From NCBI RefSeq assembly GCF_910592395.1, contig NC_088316.1:11410001-11470000 (forward strand): DNA of 60,000 nucleotides, in the 5' to 3' direction. Below the pieces are notes generated by a model, which was given only the letters and a program-made list of their open reading frames with translations, was not told where the DNA came from and ran no database searches. Position 1 is the first letter of the stretch; every line of letters starts with the position of its first letter. This document shows positions 1 through 9,650 of this stretch, piece by piece. Made by a program: the position numbers and the translations under genes. The DNA is from Lineus longissimus (lineage: Eukaryota > Nemertea > Pilidiophora > Heteronemertea > Lineidae).

Positions 1-152
1 GTACACATCCCAATACTCACAGCCAGCCGAACGAAAAGCGGAAATCAACAAAAGATGATGCTGGTACGCAAGAGCAGCGAAAACCGGTGCAAAAAATGTC
101 GATTTGTTCTATCTTTGTCCGCGAGAGGCGCTGCATTTCTGAGTTTGTTATA
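1..152. repeat. End of a TIR element (MITE)
   Basis: Bases about 55-152 match the right terminal repeat of the element at 26798-27207: shared words are gctggtacgca, agcgaaaaccggtg, aaaaaatgtcga and gcgctgcatttctgagttt. Only one end is visible, so this is either a copy whose other end lies outside the window or a solo terminus. Reading frames over it are not genes. Confidence 0.55.
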
Positions 153-194
153 TATCATACACATACTTGCCAAATACTATGCTGATATTTTCAG

Positions 195-290
195 GGAGGA
201 GTTGGAGATGTTCAGTATCCAATTAAGATTCAATCAGCAAGTGGTGGTGAAGGTGATGGATCTTCCTCTGAAACAGATTTGCTTATCAAG
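195..290 (+). CDS. Internal exon of an unidentified host gene
   Basis: A 96-base exon sits between a ttttcag acceptor (ends 194) and an AAG|gtgaga donor (starts 291). In frame 1 of the exon it reads 32 codons, Gly-rich, beginning GGVGDVQYPIKI and ending SSSETDLLIK. It ends in phase 0, which matches the open phase-0 frame of the exon at 562. I do not recognise the protein. The composition suggests a disordered C-terminal region. An alternative frame exists but would hit a stop soon after joining to the next exon, so the phase-0 reading is preferred. Earlier exons are outside the window. Confidence 0.5.
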
Positions 291-561
291 GTGAGATATG
301 AACTACTGAGAGCACAGTCTGATAGGGTGGTAAAATTATCCTTTCTGCTTCTAAAGTTTCGTGACCACTTTACGAGATGAGGTGTGTCACTTTTTACGTA
401 ATTGGTAAATGAACAGTATCAGAAGCTCTGTTAATGAGAACTTCATAGTGCATGATTGCCATTTGAAGACCTATGTTGCCTCTTTGCAGAGAGGCCACCC
501 TCTATACAGCGGCCTTTCCAAAAAATATTATCTTATAAAATGTATTATCTGTTTTTTTCAG

Positions 562-765
562 GGTCGCCACTTTTTACCAGGGAATGGTGGCTCGAGCCCT
601 AGCACAGAGACCACTAGTGGGAATAATGATGCTCGTGATATACTAGACATCACGTGGGCCCCAACCCCAGCGCCAAAGAATTTTGAGCTTGCCACGCTGA
701 ATAGGTTTCTGCAGCAGGGAGGATGTGCACCAGTAGAAGGCCAGCTCCAAACTGCACTTGGTTAA
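562..765 (+). CDS. Last coding exon of the same host gene
   Basis: Begins after the acceptor tttttttcag (ends 561) and runs 67 codons to TAA at 763-765. It starts GRHFLPGNGG, passes a Ser/Thr/Asn stretch, and ends with a more ordered segment around APKNFELATLNRFLQQGG, likely a short helix. Phase 0 at the junction fits the exon ending at 290, so the two would add 99 residues to an unseen N-terminal part. The family is unknown to me. The C-terminus is polar with no membrane segment or known motif. A 3' UTR and poly(A) signal follow, which supports this being the true gene end. Confidence 0.55.
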   Translation, partial: GRHFLPGNGGSSPSTETTSGNNDARDILDITWAPTPAPKNFELATLNRFLQQGGCAPVEGQLQTALG

Positions 766-1090
766 AGAATGATTTTATAGCGATATCTTGGGATAAATTT
801 GAACTTTGGCTTTCAGTAAACAATTGTAAATGCCAAGATAGATTTTTAATGTCAGTATACTTAGTAGCGCTAATGTCAGTTTTGAACAACCAAGCCTGCT
901 ACTGGAAAGTGGGACTCTCTCCTGATACTATCCTGCACTTGGGCCTGACATGTAGTACCGTAAATGAGGTGTTACTAGTATTGGTCCCTCCCTAGTAGTG
1001 GTTAGTAGTGGTTTGGCTATTGTCTGCAAAATAGCCTTTTTGCTATGTATCATTATATTAGCTTGTAAATAAATCACCCATTTGTAAAAA
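766..1090 (+). promoter_or_regulatory. 3' UTR with poly(A) signal
   Basis: Non-coding sequence follows the stop codon. AATAAA lies at 1068-1073, followed about 13 bases on by an A-run (1086-1094). This is the expected spacing for cleavage. It supports termination of the host transcript here. Confidence 0.5.
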
Positions 1091-2802
1091 AAAAGTGTCC
1101 CTGCTTCTTAGGTGGCAGCACTGTCCTCTGCAGACAGGTACAAGTGTAGCATGTGGAAAGTTGTGATCTCTCCTAAGGGACTGGACAGTACCGTAACTCA
1201 GTTCATGAAAAACTTCTCCATTCCAGTACATGTATATGTACAATTTAGCCAATGCTAGAGCAACTCCAGGAGAACATTTCACCACCAACCAAGGAGATAA
1301 AAACTTCCAATAGCAGTACTCTGACGGTGCAGCCAACAGCAGGGTTGTCCTCATCAAACAGTAATTACAGTAGGAACTGCACCTTTGGTCAATTGGCTCC
1401 TTAGCAATGGAAGGTGTTACTAGTATGTGAAATGAGCACTTCTGCAAGGTTCTTAGGAACAGGATGATCCCTGCATGGGTTGATAAAGATGTATTAGTAG
1501 GTCATACCACATGCCCTTCAGGTGCCTTAGCCATGGGGGGGGGGGGGGGTCCAACCCTTACAACATGCTCTGGCAGCATGACACAGGCTAATGAATGGGT
1601 CAACATTAGCATCCTCACCAACAGGGGGGTTTCTTTAGGTTTTCGGACTGTAAGAAGGCCTACATGTAGCTTATTCAATTACGTTGCCATCAGGTAGGCC
1701 AAGGCCGAAATGTTATTTGAAATTCAAATCAGCATTTCAGGACCTATGGGGCCCAATTCCCCAAAGGGCTTTCATCAAGGGCAAATTTGTAGTGATGAGC
1801 TTGTTCTTTTTTGGGGGGAAAAATGCAAGTGGAGTCATTTACCGGTAGGCCTACTTAAAATAGGTTAGTAGGCCTAGGCATGGGGGGGGGGTGATCATGG
1901 TGGTTGACAGTAACTACTAATCCTCATGGCCAGCACCAAGCATAAATTATGTGTTCATTATGCATTTATTTTATAATTCATCAAGTGTACAAAAGGTGGC
2001 AGCACTAGCCAATGAGTGTCATTTTGGTGGAAAATAGCACTTTTTCCTTGGTTTATCCTGGGAAAACAGTAAAAGCGGCCGGAAATTTTATTTCTGATTT
2101 TGAAAGTAGGTATCATTACCTTTATCATGTGCAAGCCACAGCATTCAAAGACCTGCAGTGTTGGAGATATGAGCGTCGATAGAGAGCTCTTCCTAAGCAC
2201 TGCCCCTAGGTATGCATAATTACTAGGCCTAGCACGACCAAAGTATGAAGTGTTACTCAATGACCTGTTGCAGAATGGAAGATCTCATCAAATACTTCCA
2301 TCATACAAAGGGGGAAAATCCAGCTATTTTTTTTAGTCTCTGCAGGAGTGCCCAACATTGACCCAAAAATACACAAAAAATAGGGGGAAAAAAGCTAAAA
2401 CAAGCCCCCTAACTAGGCCTGCCCCCAACTCGGTTGCTAGTGATTTTTGAGAGTCATCAATTGCTGTGTAATGATGTCTTAGTGGAAGGATCTTGCATAC
2501 CTAATCTCGTTAAAAACGGTTGACCCCCACCTTGCCACCCTCTGCATGGTGGTATCATGGACTGACACTTAACATTCTCAGACCTCAATGGGGTAAAGTT
2601 GTTAGGTCAGGGGGTATTTGCTATAGCACCGTCTGGTGTGTAGTCGGGAACCAACATGGTCAACTATGGGCCTTGGTAATGGCCGCTATAGACGATCAAC
2701 AATTTGGGCAACTCTTTCGTCAAACTTTTTGATCAATTTTTTTACAAGTCATTTCTCATTCTAAAATTATTACTTAAGTTTTATCAATCTTTAAATTTTC
2801 AG
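1091..2802. other. No gene seen; intergenic or intron
   Basis: Only short random reading frames. Notable items are a G-run at about 1537-1547, a second at about 1880-1889, and taggcct-type words at 1850-1880 and 2220-2235. I see no splice-bounded coding stretch. Confidence 0.4.
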
Positions 2803-3516
2803 GACTCAGCAGTATTCAACACCACTACAAGTTCAGCCAAACCGAATCGCCTCTCCACCTCAGATTTCGCCAGTTAAGAGAAGAGACAAGCCACCCACAA
2901 GGAAGAGATTGGTGTTGGAAAAACCAGAAACCGCGGCAGCGCAGAGAACCACCATGTGCAAAAGGAGGAAAACCCCGTTCAGTAAGGGATACGAGCTGTG
3001 GAGACGATGTCCAGAGGTGGAAGTCTGCGTAATGGTAAAGTCTACCAACCGAAATGGAAAGATAAGTGTCCAGTACAGTGGGTCGGATAAAGTAGTACAC
3101 GAGTATGAACTTGAAGGCATAAACGCGATTCTGGAAGTAAGCAAACTCTTGTTGACCTGTACGCCGGTCAACAAGACCAACTGTCGGACAGCATTCATAT
3201 TGACGAGGCAACGATACCGGAGTATATGCGCAGTTCCCTGCCCAAACAACTCCAGGCTTACAAACCGATCGATGATTCACCTAGTAATAGGAAAATTACG
3301 GGGAAAGGGACAGTTAGCCCAGCAAAAGCCGGCCCAAAACGTGTAAGAAAAACATTAGATGTTGCCGATCAGCAGGGGCAGGGAAAAGAACTTCCCAAAG
3401 AAACGGTAATGGAAGTGTCGCACCAAAAAAGGGGCAGGGAAAAGAACTTCCCAAAGAAACAGGTAATCGAAGTGTCGCGCCAAAAAAGAGGCAGGGGAAA
3501 GGACTTCCCAAAGTAA
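2803..3516 (+). pseudogene. Exon-like coding block, one frame break, unknown protein
   Basis: A good acceptor (taaattttcag, ends 2802) opens a frame rich in Arg, Lys and Pro, for example SPVKRRDKPPTRKR. It continues through YELWRRCPEVEVCVMVKS and KISVQYSGSDKVVHEYELEG to about 3130. Convincing coding then continues in another frame: TLVDLYAGQQDQLSDSIHID and EATIPEYMRSSLPKQ, up to a stop at 3514-3516. A single-base loss near 3130-3136 would explain the switch. A cryptic intron is the alternative (gtaagc at 3131 looks like a donor). The end of the frame runs into the 57-bp minisatellite, which it reads as 19-residue repeats. Whether this is a host gene, a retrocopy or part of a transposon is unresolved. 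Confidence 0.45.
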
Positions 3517-3630
3517 TGGGTAATGGAAGTGTCGCGCCAAAAAAGGTGCAGGGGAAAGGTCTTCCCAAAGTAATGGGTAATGGAAGTGTCGCGCCAAAAA
3601 AGTGGCAGGGGAATGGTCTTCCCAGATCCA
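3373..3630. repeat. 57-bp coding-phase minisatellite, about 4.5 units
   Basis: Units start at about 3373, 3430, 3487, 3544 and 3601 and share ggcaggg(g/a)aaag, cttcccaaag and ggaagtgtcgc(g/a)cc. Because 57 is divisible by 3 the repeat stays in frame: plus-strand units read like RGRGKDFPK and EVSRQK. Units 3 and 4 carry a TAA (cccaaagTAAtgg) that ends the plus-strand frame. The minus strand stays open across the array (FFGATLPLPITLG repeated), which is a consequence of periodicity and not evidence of a gene. Confidence 0.85.
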
Positions 3631-4242
3631 AAGTGTATCCTGGCGGTGATTGAGCGAACTGTATTTCGTCTCGCATGTTCACCTTACGGTCGGCTTTTTT
3701 GTGCGCTCTCAGGTAATTATCTCCGTTTTTTGCCTATTTCTCGCTATTTTAGATTTTCTATACAGCTATCCCGTTTCTAAGTTTGTGCTCGTCCTTTTGC
3801 CAAATTTAGAGTTCGGTAAGGGCTATTATAAAGCTATAGTGAAGGTTCCAAGTTTTAGGTTACTTGGCAGTTTGGTTATTTGGTATGGCGGCCATTTCGG
3901 TTTGGTCATGTATACAGAGGTATAGGAAATGCATAGGTAAATGCATTATGGAAATAGGTCTGCTAGGGCAGCAAAACATTAGGTTTTACATTATGTAACA
4001 TATCGAGGGTTGGGTGCGCACATGCGCTTTCCCGTCAAGCTCGCCGCGTGATTCGTGTTACGTGACACGCCCTTTTGTGCACGCCGGAGATCCTTTGTTA
4101 ACTGGCTTTTACACCTTTCAACTGGTTTTATAATCCCATTCATAATCTCTGGGCGTGAGTTTAAATTCAGGTCTGGTGGCAATCTTGTTTCACTCCCTTC
4201 TAGGCCGTGGCTAGATTGCTTCGCTCCTCGAAGTTTTCTGTC

Positions 4243-5283
4243 ATGGCTTCCAATAACATATTATTGCGGAAAAGGCACTCATTAGTGGGCAGAGATTTGC
4301 TGCCCATTTTGAAGCTTCTCGCCCGTTTCAAGGACGACGACCTCCCGGACCCACTTGCTCGTATACGCCTCAACCGCCCTACCGAACAATTGGACGTCCC
4401 CGACATAGCAGTAGCCTTTCAGGAACTCACGGGTGAAGATGCGGTAGATTTTTTCAGAATGTCAGGTCGAGAAGATTCGGTAGGCAACTTCCGCCTGCTG
4501 CTACATTCGGCCATTGTGGTTGCGAACGAGTATGGACAGCCCGTTGGACAACAATTGCATGAAGACGAAGCACCAGTAGCCAAAGCCCCTCGCCTTGACC
4601 GTCAAGAACAGGATGAGGAAACCGCGCCGCGTTTACGGGAACGAATTCTAGAACTAGAAAAGAGAGAAAAGAACCGAAAGGCAGAACCGGTGGAGGCAGT
4701 CCTGAGGAAGGTGAGGAATTTATCCTTACAAGTAAAGCCCAACGTTACCCTCATCCTAGCCACTTTAGACGAACTAGTGGCGTGCGCCAAGGACCAAGAT
4801 CACAAAGATTTACACCTCTTTTACGAGCTCGGCAAACAAGCGGAACGTTTCAAAGATACTGCTGATATCCCCACTTTTTGTCTTTCCGCATTGGGTGGAG
4901 GCCAGTCTGACGTAATAATGAAAGCTTTAGCCAAGTGCAAAAAGGCCAAAAAGTTGGTAAAAAAGCCGCTTCGTTCCAGGTCACAGTCTCCACCGGTTAC
5001 CTCTTCTGCCGTATCCTCTTCCCCCCTTCAGCATTTTTACGCGCAGCCTCCCCCACCTCCCCAGCATCAGTTTGGCTTTGGTGGCTATGGTGCCGCTTAC
5101 GGTCAGGGATATGGCGGGGGTTATGGGTACGGCAGAGGTAGAGGTCGCGGCAGGGGTTATGGCGGTTATGGTTATGCTAGAAATAACCCGGGCCCATGTA
5201 ATTTTTGCGGTGAGGTTGGGCATTGGTACAAAGAATGTGAAAAGATGAAGTTGGCAAAGGCCCAATTTGACAACAAGAAATAG
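4243..5283 (+). CDS. DIRS-like ORF1, gag-like protein with zinc knuckle
   Basis: About 346 residues from ATG at 4243 (gtcATGG context); the frame is open a little further upstream but without an earlier ATG. The N-terminal 80 residues are helical (KRHSLVGRDLLPILKLLARF). Next comes an acidic, charged segment with a probable coiled coil (RILELEKREKNRK), then a Pro/Gln linker. A Gly/Tyr/Arg-rich tract (GYGRGRGRGRGYGGYGY) follows, and finally a CCHC knuckle CNFCGEVGHWYKEC (CX2CX4HX4C). It should bind element RNA and form the particle. A strong donor AAG|gtgagg after base 4710 lies in phase 0 with the acceptor of pol, so a shortened gag could be joined to pol by splicing. No frame break is seen. 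Confidence 0.75.
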   Translation: MASNNILLRKRHSLVGRDLLPILKLLARFKDDDLPDPLARIRLNRPTEQLDVPDIAVAFQELTGEDAVDFFRMSGREDSVGNFRLLLHSAIVVANEYGQPVGQQLHEDEAPVAKAPRLDRQEQDEETAPRLRERILELEKREKNRKAEPVEAVLRKVRNLSLQVKPNVTLILATLDELVACAKDQDHKDLHLFYELGKQAERFKDTADIPTFCLSALGGGQSDVIMKALAKCKKAKKLVKKPLRSRSQSPPVTSSAVSSSPLQHFYAQPPPPPQHQFGFGGYGAAYGQGYGGGYGYGRGRGRGRGYGGYGYARNNPGPCNFCGEVGHWYKECEKMKLAKAQFDNKK

Positions 5284-5511
5284 GTCTAAGGTAAAATAGT
5301 CCGGTACGCTAAGTGGTATAAGTGTATTGTTTAGAAAACCGTTAATAAGTAAAGCAATTTTGATTTTGAACATCTTCCTCTCTCTCAGCTCAAGGGATCT
5401 TACCCCTTGCGGACCTAGTTCGCGCGAGCTGTGAGTTAGGAGAAGTTCTCCCTTTGATAGTCTGATACGCCTGTAATGAGATGTTTCTACATTTTATTTT
5501 GGTTCTTGCAG

Positions 5512-7734
5512 GAATCCCCCCCTACTATCTCACTGGGGCACTTTAAGCCAGAGATTCCAGAATGGGAATATGCGGTGAAATTTAATCCAATTGCTGCCGA
5601 AAAGGTCAAGAGGTTACAGGCGTCTTGGACTACCATTGGGGAAACTTCTCCTGACTTCACAGCTCAACAATTCAAACTCAATCAGGTTGTAAATGATGTA
5701 TTACTTCTACAAAAAACTCCGGTGCCTTTGGACACTTTGCCTTTAAGGGACCCTGAACACTTTGTCGCTGGACAATTGCATCAAAATATTGAGCTTTGGA
5801 GTTCCATAATGAACGATTTCCAAGAGAGCGAGATGGTTCACACTTGGTTGGAAAAAGGGGTTGATGTGCATTCTTTCTTTAGGCCATTTAAGGGTGAATT
5901 CAAGGGTCAGAAATACAATTCAAACGAACCCCCAGTTAGTTTTTTTCCTAACTCTGTCCATTGTCAGAAACAAGCTGCTTTTATTTCCGAAACCTTGAAT
6001 GATAGAATCAAAGCAGGTTCAGTCAGAGTTTGGGGTAAAGTTGGGGAGTGTCCGCCCCCTAAAGTAGTCATGCCCTTGGTAGTTGAACCTTCAAAGCCGA
6101 GATTATGCAATGACCAGAGATTCCTTAACCTGTGGATTAAGGATTCTCCCTTCACATTAGATACATTGAAAGAAGTACCGCGATTGGTACACAAAGATGC
6201 TCTTATGTTTGCCACTGATGAGAAATCGGGGTATGACCATATTAAATTATCGCAAACTTCGCAAACGTATTTTGGCATGGAATGGGCAGGTTGGTACCTA
6301 GTTTGTACGACGCTTCCGTTCGGATGGAAATCATCGGCTTATGTTTATCAAACTGTAGGCTATGCAGCTACAACCTTCTTAAGACATTTGGGGATCCCAA
6401 CCATCCAGTATATTGACGACAGATTCTACGTGGTCCCTAAGAATATTGACGCGTCAAGCATTCCTTTGCTTTGGGTCTTTTTGGTATTATATATCCTTAC
6501 AGAACTAGGTTACACGTTCTCCTTGCCAAAATGTGTTTTGCAACCTATGATGGCGCTCAAGTCCTTAGGGTTTCTAGTAGATTCTAGCAGGCAGGCGTTT
6601 CTTCTGCCATCTGATAAGAAACAGAAGTTTAAGGTTTTGCGCGAGGAAATTCTTCGTCAGCCCTTCGTCAGCCTTAAAACGCTACAAAGATTCGCGGGTA
6701 AATGCATTTCTATGATGTTGGTTTTTCCGGCCGCAAAACTATTTACGAGAGAGTTGTTTAGCGCAATAGCCAAAGCTTCGAAAAACAGTAAAACCATCCC
6801 AATCTCTGGCCCCCTACGGGACGAGATACAATTCTGGGCATTTTTGGATGATTGGCATGAGCATTTTTCTTGGAGACCAGAAAAACATTTACATTACGCT
6901 CTGGCTACTGATGCTTCGGGATATCGCTATGGCGCGGTCACTCTATCAGGGCCACAGGTTGGTCATACTTTAGGTGATTATTGGGCTGCAGATGATATAA
7001 GGCCGATTCATGTCAAAGAGGCCGACGCCCTCTATTCTTCCCTCTTAGCATTGAGTACAAATATAAAAGACCACCGGGTAGACGTTAAAGTCGATAACAC
7101 AAGCCTAGTTTCGTCGTGGAATAACAAGGGTTGCAAGGACAACGCCTTAAATGAAATGCTCATAAAATTGTTTCATCTTACTCAGCAATTAAATATTGAT
7201 TTACGTTTGCAGTACATTTCTTCGGCAGAAAACCCAGCAGATGCTCCTTCTAGGGCGATTTCAGCTCAGGACACTATGTTGGCAAGTGAAAAATGGTTCC
7301 AATTGGAGTTACTCTATGGCCCGCACGGAGTAGACCTCATGGCATGTGACTCAAATGCAATGCGTTCAATACAGGGCGATGTTTTGAGACATTTTACCCT
7401 GCACCCTTCACCTCTGTCAGCGGGTCAAAATGTTTTCGCCCAGGAAATAGCTAAGGAGCTAAATCCTTACGTTTTCCCACCTATCGCTGTCATTCTACCC
7501 CTTATTCAGTTTTTGATCCAGCAGGAAATCCCAGTTTGCACGCTTGTGCTACCCATGACGTCACCCGCGCCAATATGGTGGCCACTATTAAAGCCCAGGA
7601 TAATTTCACAGGTTTGCCTTGGGGTTAAAGGAGAAAAGGGCGTAGTATATTATCCCTCCAAGCAGGGGTTCATCAGAGATAACGTCGGTTTGAGATGGCC
7701 ATTAATGGCTTTTCGAATTAGCTGCACATCATAA
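5512..7734 (+). CDS. DIRS-like ORF2: reverse transcriptase and RNase H
   Basis: The open frame begins at 5476, but bases 5476-5511 look like intron end (ggttcttgcag), so I start the coding exon at 5512. RT motifs include KPRLCNDQRFLNLWIKD, ATDEKSGYDHI, LPFGWKSSAYVYQ and the active site YIDD near base 6409. RNase H follows, with acidic residues in ATDASG (6910), HVKEAD (7018), KVDNTS (7093) and NPADAPSR. After RNase H is the domain typical of DIRS elements: GVDLMACD, GQNVFAQ, NPYVFPPIAVI, PAPIWWPLLKP. It ends near WPLMAFRISCTS, close to where relatives end. All visible catalytic positions are intact and there is no internal stop over 740 codons, so this copy is either young or constrained. It copies element RNA to DNA in the nucleus or particle. 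No ATG occurs near the start, which fits initiation in gag and splicing. Confidence 0.82.
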   Translation, partial: ESPPTISLGHFKPEIPEWEYAVKFNPIAAEKVKRLQASWTTIGETSPDFTAQQFKLNQVVNDVLLLQKTPVPLDTLPLRDPEHFVAGQLHQNIELWSSIMNDFQESEMVHTWLEKGVDVHSFFRPFKGEFKGQKYNSNEPPVSFFPNSVHCQKQAAFISETLNDRIKAGSVRVWGKVGECPPPKVVMPLVVEPSKPRLCNDQRFLNLWIKDSPFTLDTLKEVPRLVHKDALMFATDEKSGYDHIKLSQTSQTYFGMEWAGWYLVCTTLPFGWKSSAYVYQTVGYAATTFLRHLGIPTIQYIDDRFYVVPKNIDASSIPLLWVFLVLYILTELGYTFSLPKCVLQPMMALKSLGFLVDSSRQAFLLPSDKKQKFKVLREEILRQPFVSLKTLQRFAGKCISMMLVFPAAKLFTRELFSAIAKASKNSKTIPISGPLRDEIQFWAFLDDWHEHFSWRPEKHLHYALATDASGYRYGAVTLSGPQVGHTLGDYWAADDIRPIHVKEADALYSSLLALSTNIKDHRVDVKVDNTSLVSSWNNKGCKDNALNEMLIKLFHLTQQLNIDLRLQYISSAENPADAPSRAISAQDTMLASEKWFQLELLYGPHGVDLMACDSNAMRSIQGDVLRHFTLHPSPLSAGQNVFAQEIAKELNPYVFPPIAVILPLIQFLIQQEIPVCTLVLPMTSPAPIWWPLLKPRIISQVCLGVKGEKGVVYYPSKQGFIRDNVGLRWPLMAFRISCTS

Positions 7735-7791
7735 TGTGCGATATCCTTCGAATATACTCTGTGGATGACGCTTTAATCTTGATTATTTCAG

Positions 7792-7995
7792 AAAATCAGC
7801 GTTGACATGGGGGCAATTGACAAGCGGCTCCAGGAGTTGGATAAGGCGGCTTCCGCAACCCCCCTTATGAAGAAAAGGCAATCCCTAAAAAACGAGCTGT
7901 TGCAATTTTTGGCACAACTGCCTAAGAGGCCAACCCTGGAACGGGTATGCAATGTATTTTTTCAGCGCTGCCAGTTGCCGAACAGAATGCCGTAG
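7792..7995 (+). CDS. DIRS-like tyrosine recombinase, N-terminal fragment
   Basis: After an acceptor gattatttcag (ends 7791) a frame runs to 7995. ATG at 7807 has a good context (gacATGG). The 62 residues (AIDKRLQELDKAAS, RQSLKNELLQFLAQLP, PTLERVCNVFFQRCQLP) resemble the helical N-terminal, core-binding part of DIRS-type tyrosine recombinases. The catalytic R, H-x-x-R and Y are absent, because the frame stops at TAG and unrelated AT-rich DNA follows. The enzyme would integrate the circular DNA of the element; this copy cannot supply it. Assignment rests on position and pattern and not on catalytic motifs. Confidence 0.5.
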   Translation, partial: KISVDMGAIDKRLQELDKAASATPLMKKRQSLKNELLQFLAQLPKRPTLERVCNVFFQRCQLPNRMP

Positions 7996-8789
7996 TTCCC
8001 TCAATTTCCAATCAATTTTTATGGGAGTGACATTATTGTATTGCTGAGAATGTCTACTTTTTACTCATGAAAGAATCGTAGAACTTAAACTTAATAGGCG
8101 AACAGAATCATGCCGATTCACTGCACATACTGTGGGAATTCTCCACTTCAAAATACATCGGCGATGTCATCGCGAACAGAGCATGCACTTCCGATATCGT
8201 TTTCACAGAAATGTGGCCAAATTTTCAAGAACTAATTTCTGAAAGTAGTCCCTAAAGACCTTATGACTACCACTGAAACAAACTGGTGATAATATCGCCT
8301 ACCAGACTACTTTTTATGCAGAAAATTGGGTACTTGAGTGTCATTGAGCTCCAAAATTATTGCACATGACGTAAACAACATGCCGCCATTTTGTCTCCGC
8401 TTCGGTATTTCGTACGCCGCTTATAATGCACCTTCTCAATTAAAACCAACATAATAAGGCCTTACATCGTTGATTGAATAGGAACACCACACAAAACACA
8501 ATAAAGTGGGGGTACAATCGATTACGAAGCTGAAGTGAACAGTAATTTATTCCTGGAGCTACTGCTTTTCTTGTGTTGCTGCCATGTTTTGAGAACTGGC
8601 AAATAGGAGACTTCATTGATGGCTGACGTCATCGGGCGGGAATTTGAATCGGCAGAAATAATTAAAAGGCAGGTAGCGCCCTCTCCTGTTAAAATTTTGA
8701 ACTTTTTCTCAATAAAATAGATTTTAAAGAATTTTATCTTAATATTAGAGCATATTTCGACTCATTCTGCTGCTCCTAGGCCGATATAG
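7996..8789. other. No gene seen
   Basis: Moderately AT-rich DNA with no splice-bounded coding stretch, no tandem repeat and no clear terminal repeat. The 3' half of the DIRS-like element that should be here is missing. Confidence 0.4.
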
Positions 8790-9033
8790 GCCAGTTTCCT
8801 TCATGCACTCTCGCTCGCAGGAAGTAGGTCAAATGGCGACAAATTTTGTTTCGAAAGTAGAGTTTGACCAGAAGTATCCAGAAATGCAAAATTGAAGTCT
8901 CTAGGTCTTACGGTTACAAAATGTGCACCATGGGTTTAACGGACGGATGGATGGATGGATGGATGGACAGACGGACGCCACTGAACAACTTATTTGACAA
9001 GCTCGGCTGACTTAGTCAGCTGAGCTAAAAACA
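8790..9033 (+). mobile_element. Microsatellite-hairpin element terminus (pearl/HINE-like)
   Basis: Order: a conserved approach (aggtcttacggttacaaaatg), a (GGAT)n tract at 8941-8966, gacagacggacgcca, then a hairpin at 9000-9026 (AGCTCGGCTGAC, loop TTA, GTCAGCTGAGCT, one mismatch), then taaaaac. The same order is seen at 20341-20430 and, reversed, at 47459-47560. This architecture matches the non-autonomous elements called pearl in bivalves and grouped with Helentron-derived HINEs. That family link is recall and inference. Confidence 0.55.
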
Positions 9034-9049
9034 AGTAATTTGAAATTTC

Positions 9050-9102
9050 AGACAGGGGCTACAATTGCCCCAAAGCCACGGGGTAATTTTAGCCCCTCAC
9101 CA
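9050..9102. repeat. Short inverted repeat
   Basis: aggggctacaattgcccc faces ggggtaattttagcccct, a stem of about 15 pairs with mismatches. A related single arm, ggggctacaattacccc, lies at about 9258-9274. Function unknown. Confidence 0.4.
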
Positions 9103-9519
9103 CAAGTCTAGTCTTGTCTCTTAGAAGCATTGTTTCAGATAAAGTGCTCTGAATTACAGGCAATATGTCTGGAAGAGGTGTCACTACAAGATCCAGACCG
9201 GTGTTTGTGAATATTGCTTGGAAATCTCTTACTTAACCTAAGTAATATAGGTGAAAAAGGGGCTACAATTACCCCATTTTACCTTAAATCATCAATTTGT
9301 TCTTCCTGCACCACCTGGAATGTTTGAATTACATACTGCTTAAACTTTAAGATGAGTACTTTGATTTTCATGCAGTTTTCATACTTGTGTTTCTTATGTT
9401 ATGCCCTATTGTTTATATACCCCAAGTTAAAATTTTAATAAAACCATTTCAGGTCACCTTTAAGTCGCACCATGCTAAATTTTCTGTTTGAAGCATTTCC
9501 TTGGCTGTTTCACCTCAAG

Positions 9520-9650
9520 GCCTGATTTGAAGTGCCCAGGTCTTACGGTTACAAAACATGCACCTATGTTGACAGATTGAAGGACGGAAGCCATTCTGAA
9601 TAGTTATTTTACCAGCTCTCCTGCCTTTTGTCAGTTGAACTAAAAAATTG
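9520..9650 (+). mobile_element. Degenerate copy of the microsatellite-hairpin terminus
   Basis: ccaggtcttacggttacaaaacatgcacc matches 8900-8935. It is followed by a decayed gacggaagcca and a broken hairpin (cagctctcctgcc / gtcagttgaact) plus aaaaaattg. The microsatellite is nearly lost (gattgaaggacgga). Confidence 0.45.

Larger units (their letters stand above)
3650..8000 (+). mobile_element. DIRS-like tyrosine-recombinase retroelement, 3' truncated
   Basis: Order on the plus strand: untranslated leader, gag with a zinc knuckle, pol with RT, RNase H and the DIRS-type C-terminal domain, then only the start of a tyrosine recombinase. There is no integrase or protease. The gene order and RT type are those of DIRS-group elements. 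Boundaries are approximate: I could not find the terminal repeats, and the recombinase catalytic domain is missing after about 7995. A donor (CAG|gtaatt, after 3712) and acceptors before each ORF suggest spliced expression. Confidence 0.7.

Noticed and set aside
1058-1447. 129-codon frame on the minus strand near the host 3' UTR
   Set aside because: No promoter, splice or family support; composition looks random.
3314-3682. 122-codon frame opposite the 57-bp minisatellite
   Set aside because: A repeat with a period divisible by 3 stays open on both strands; the plus strand has the better codon pattern and upstream exon.
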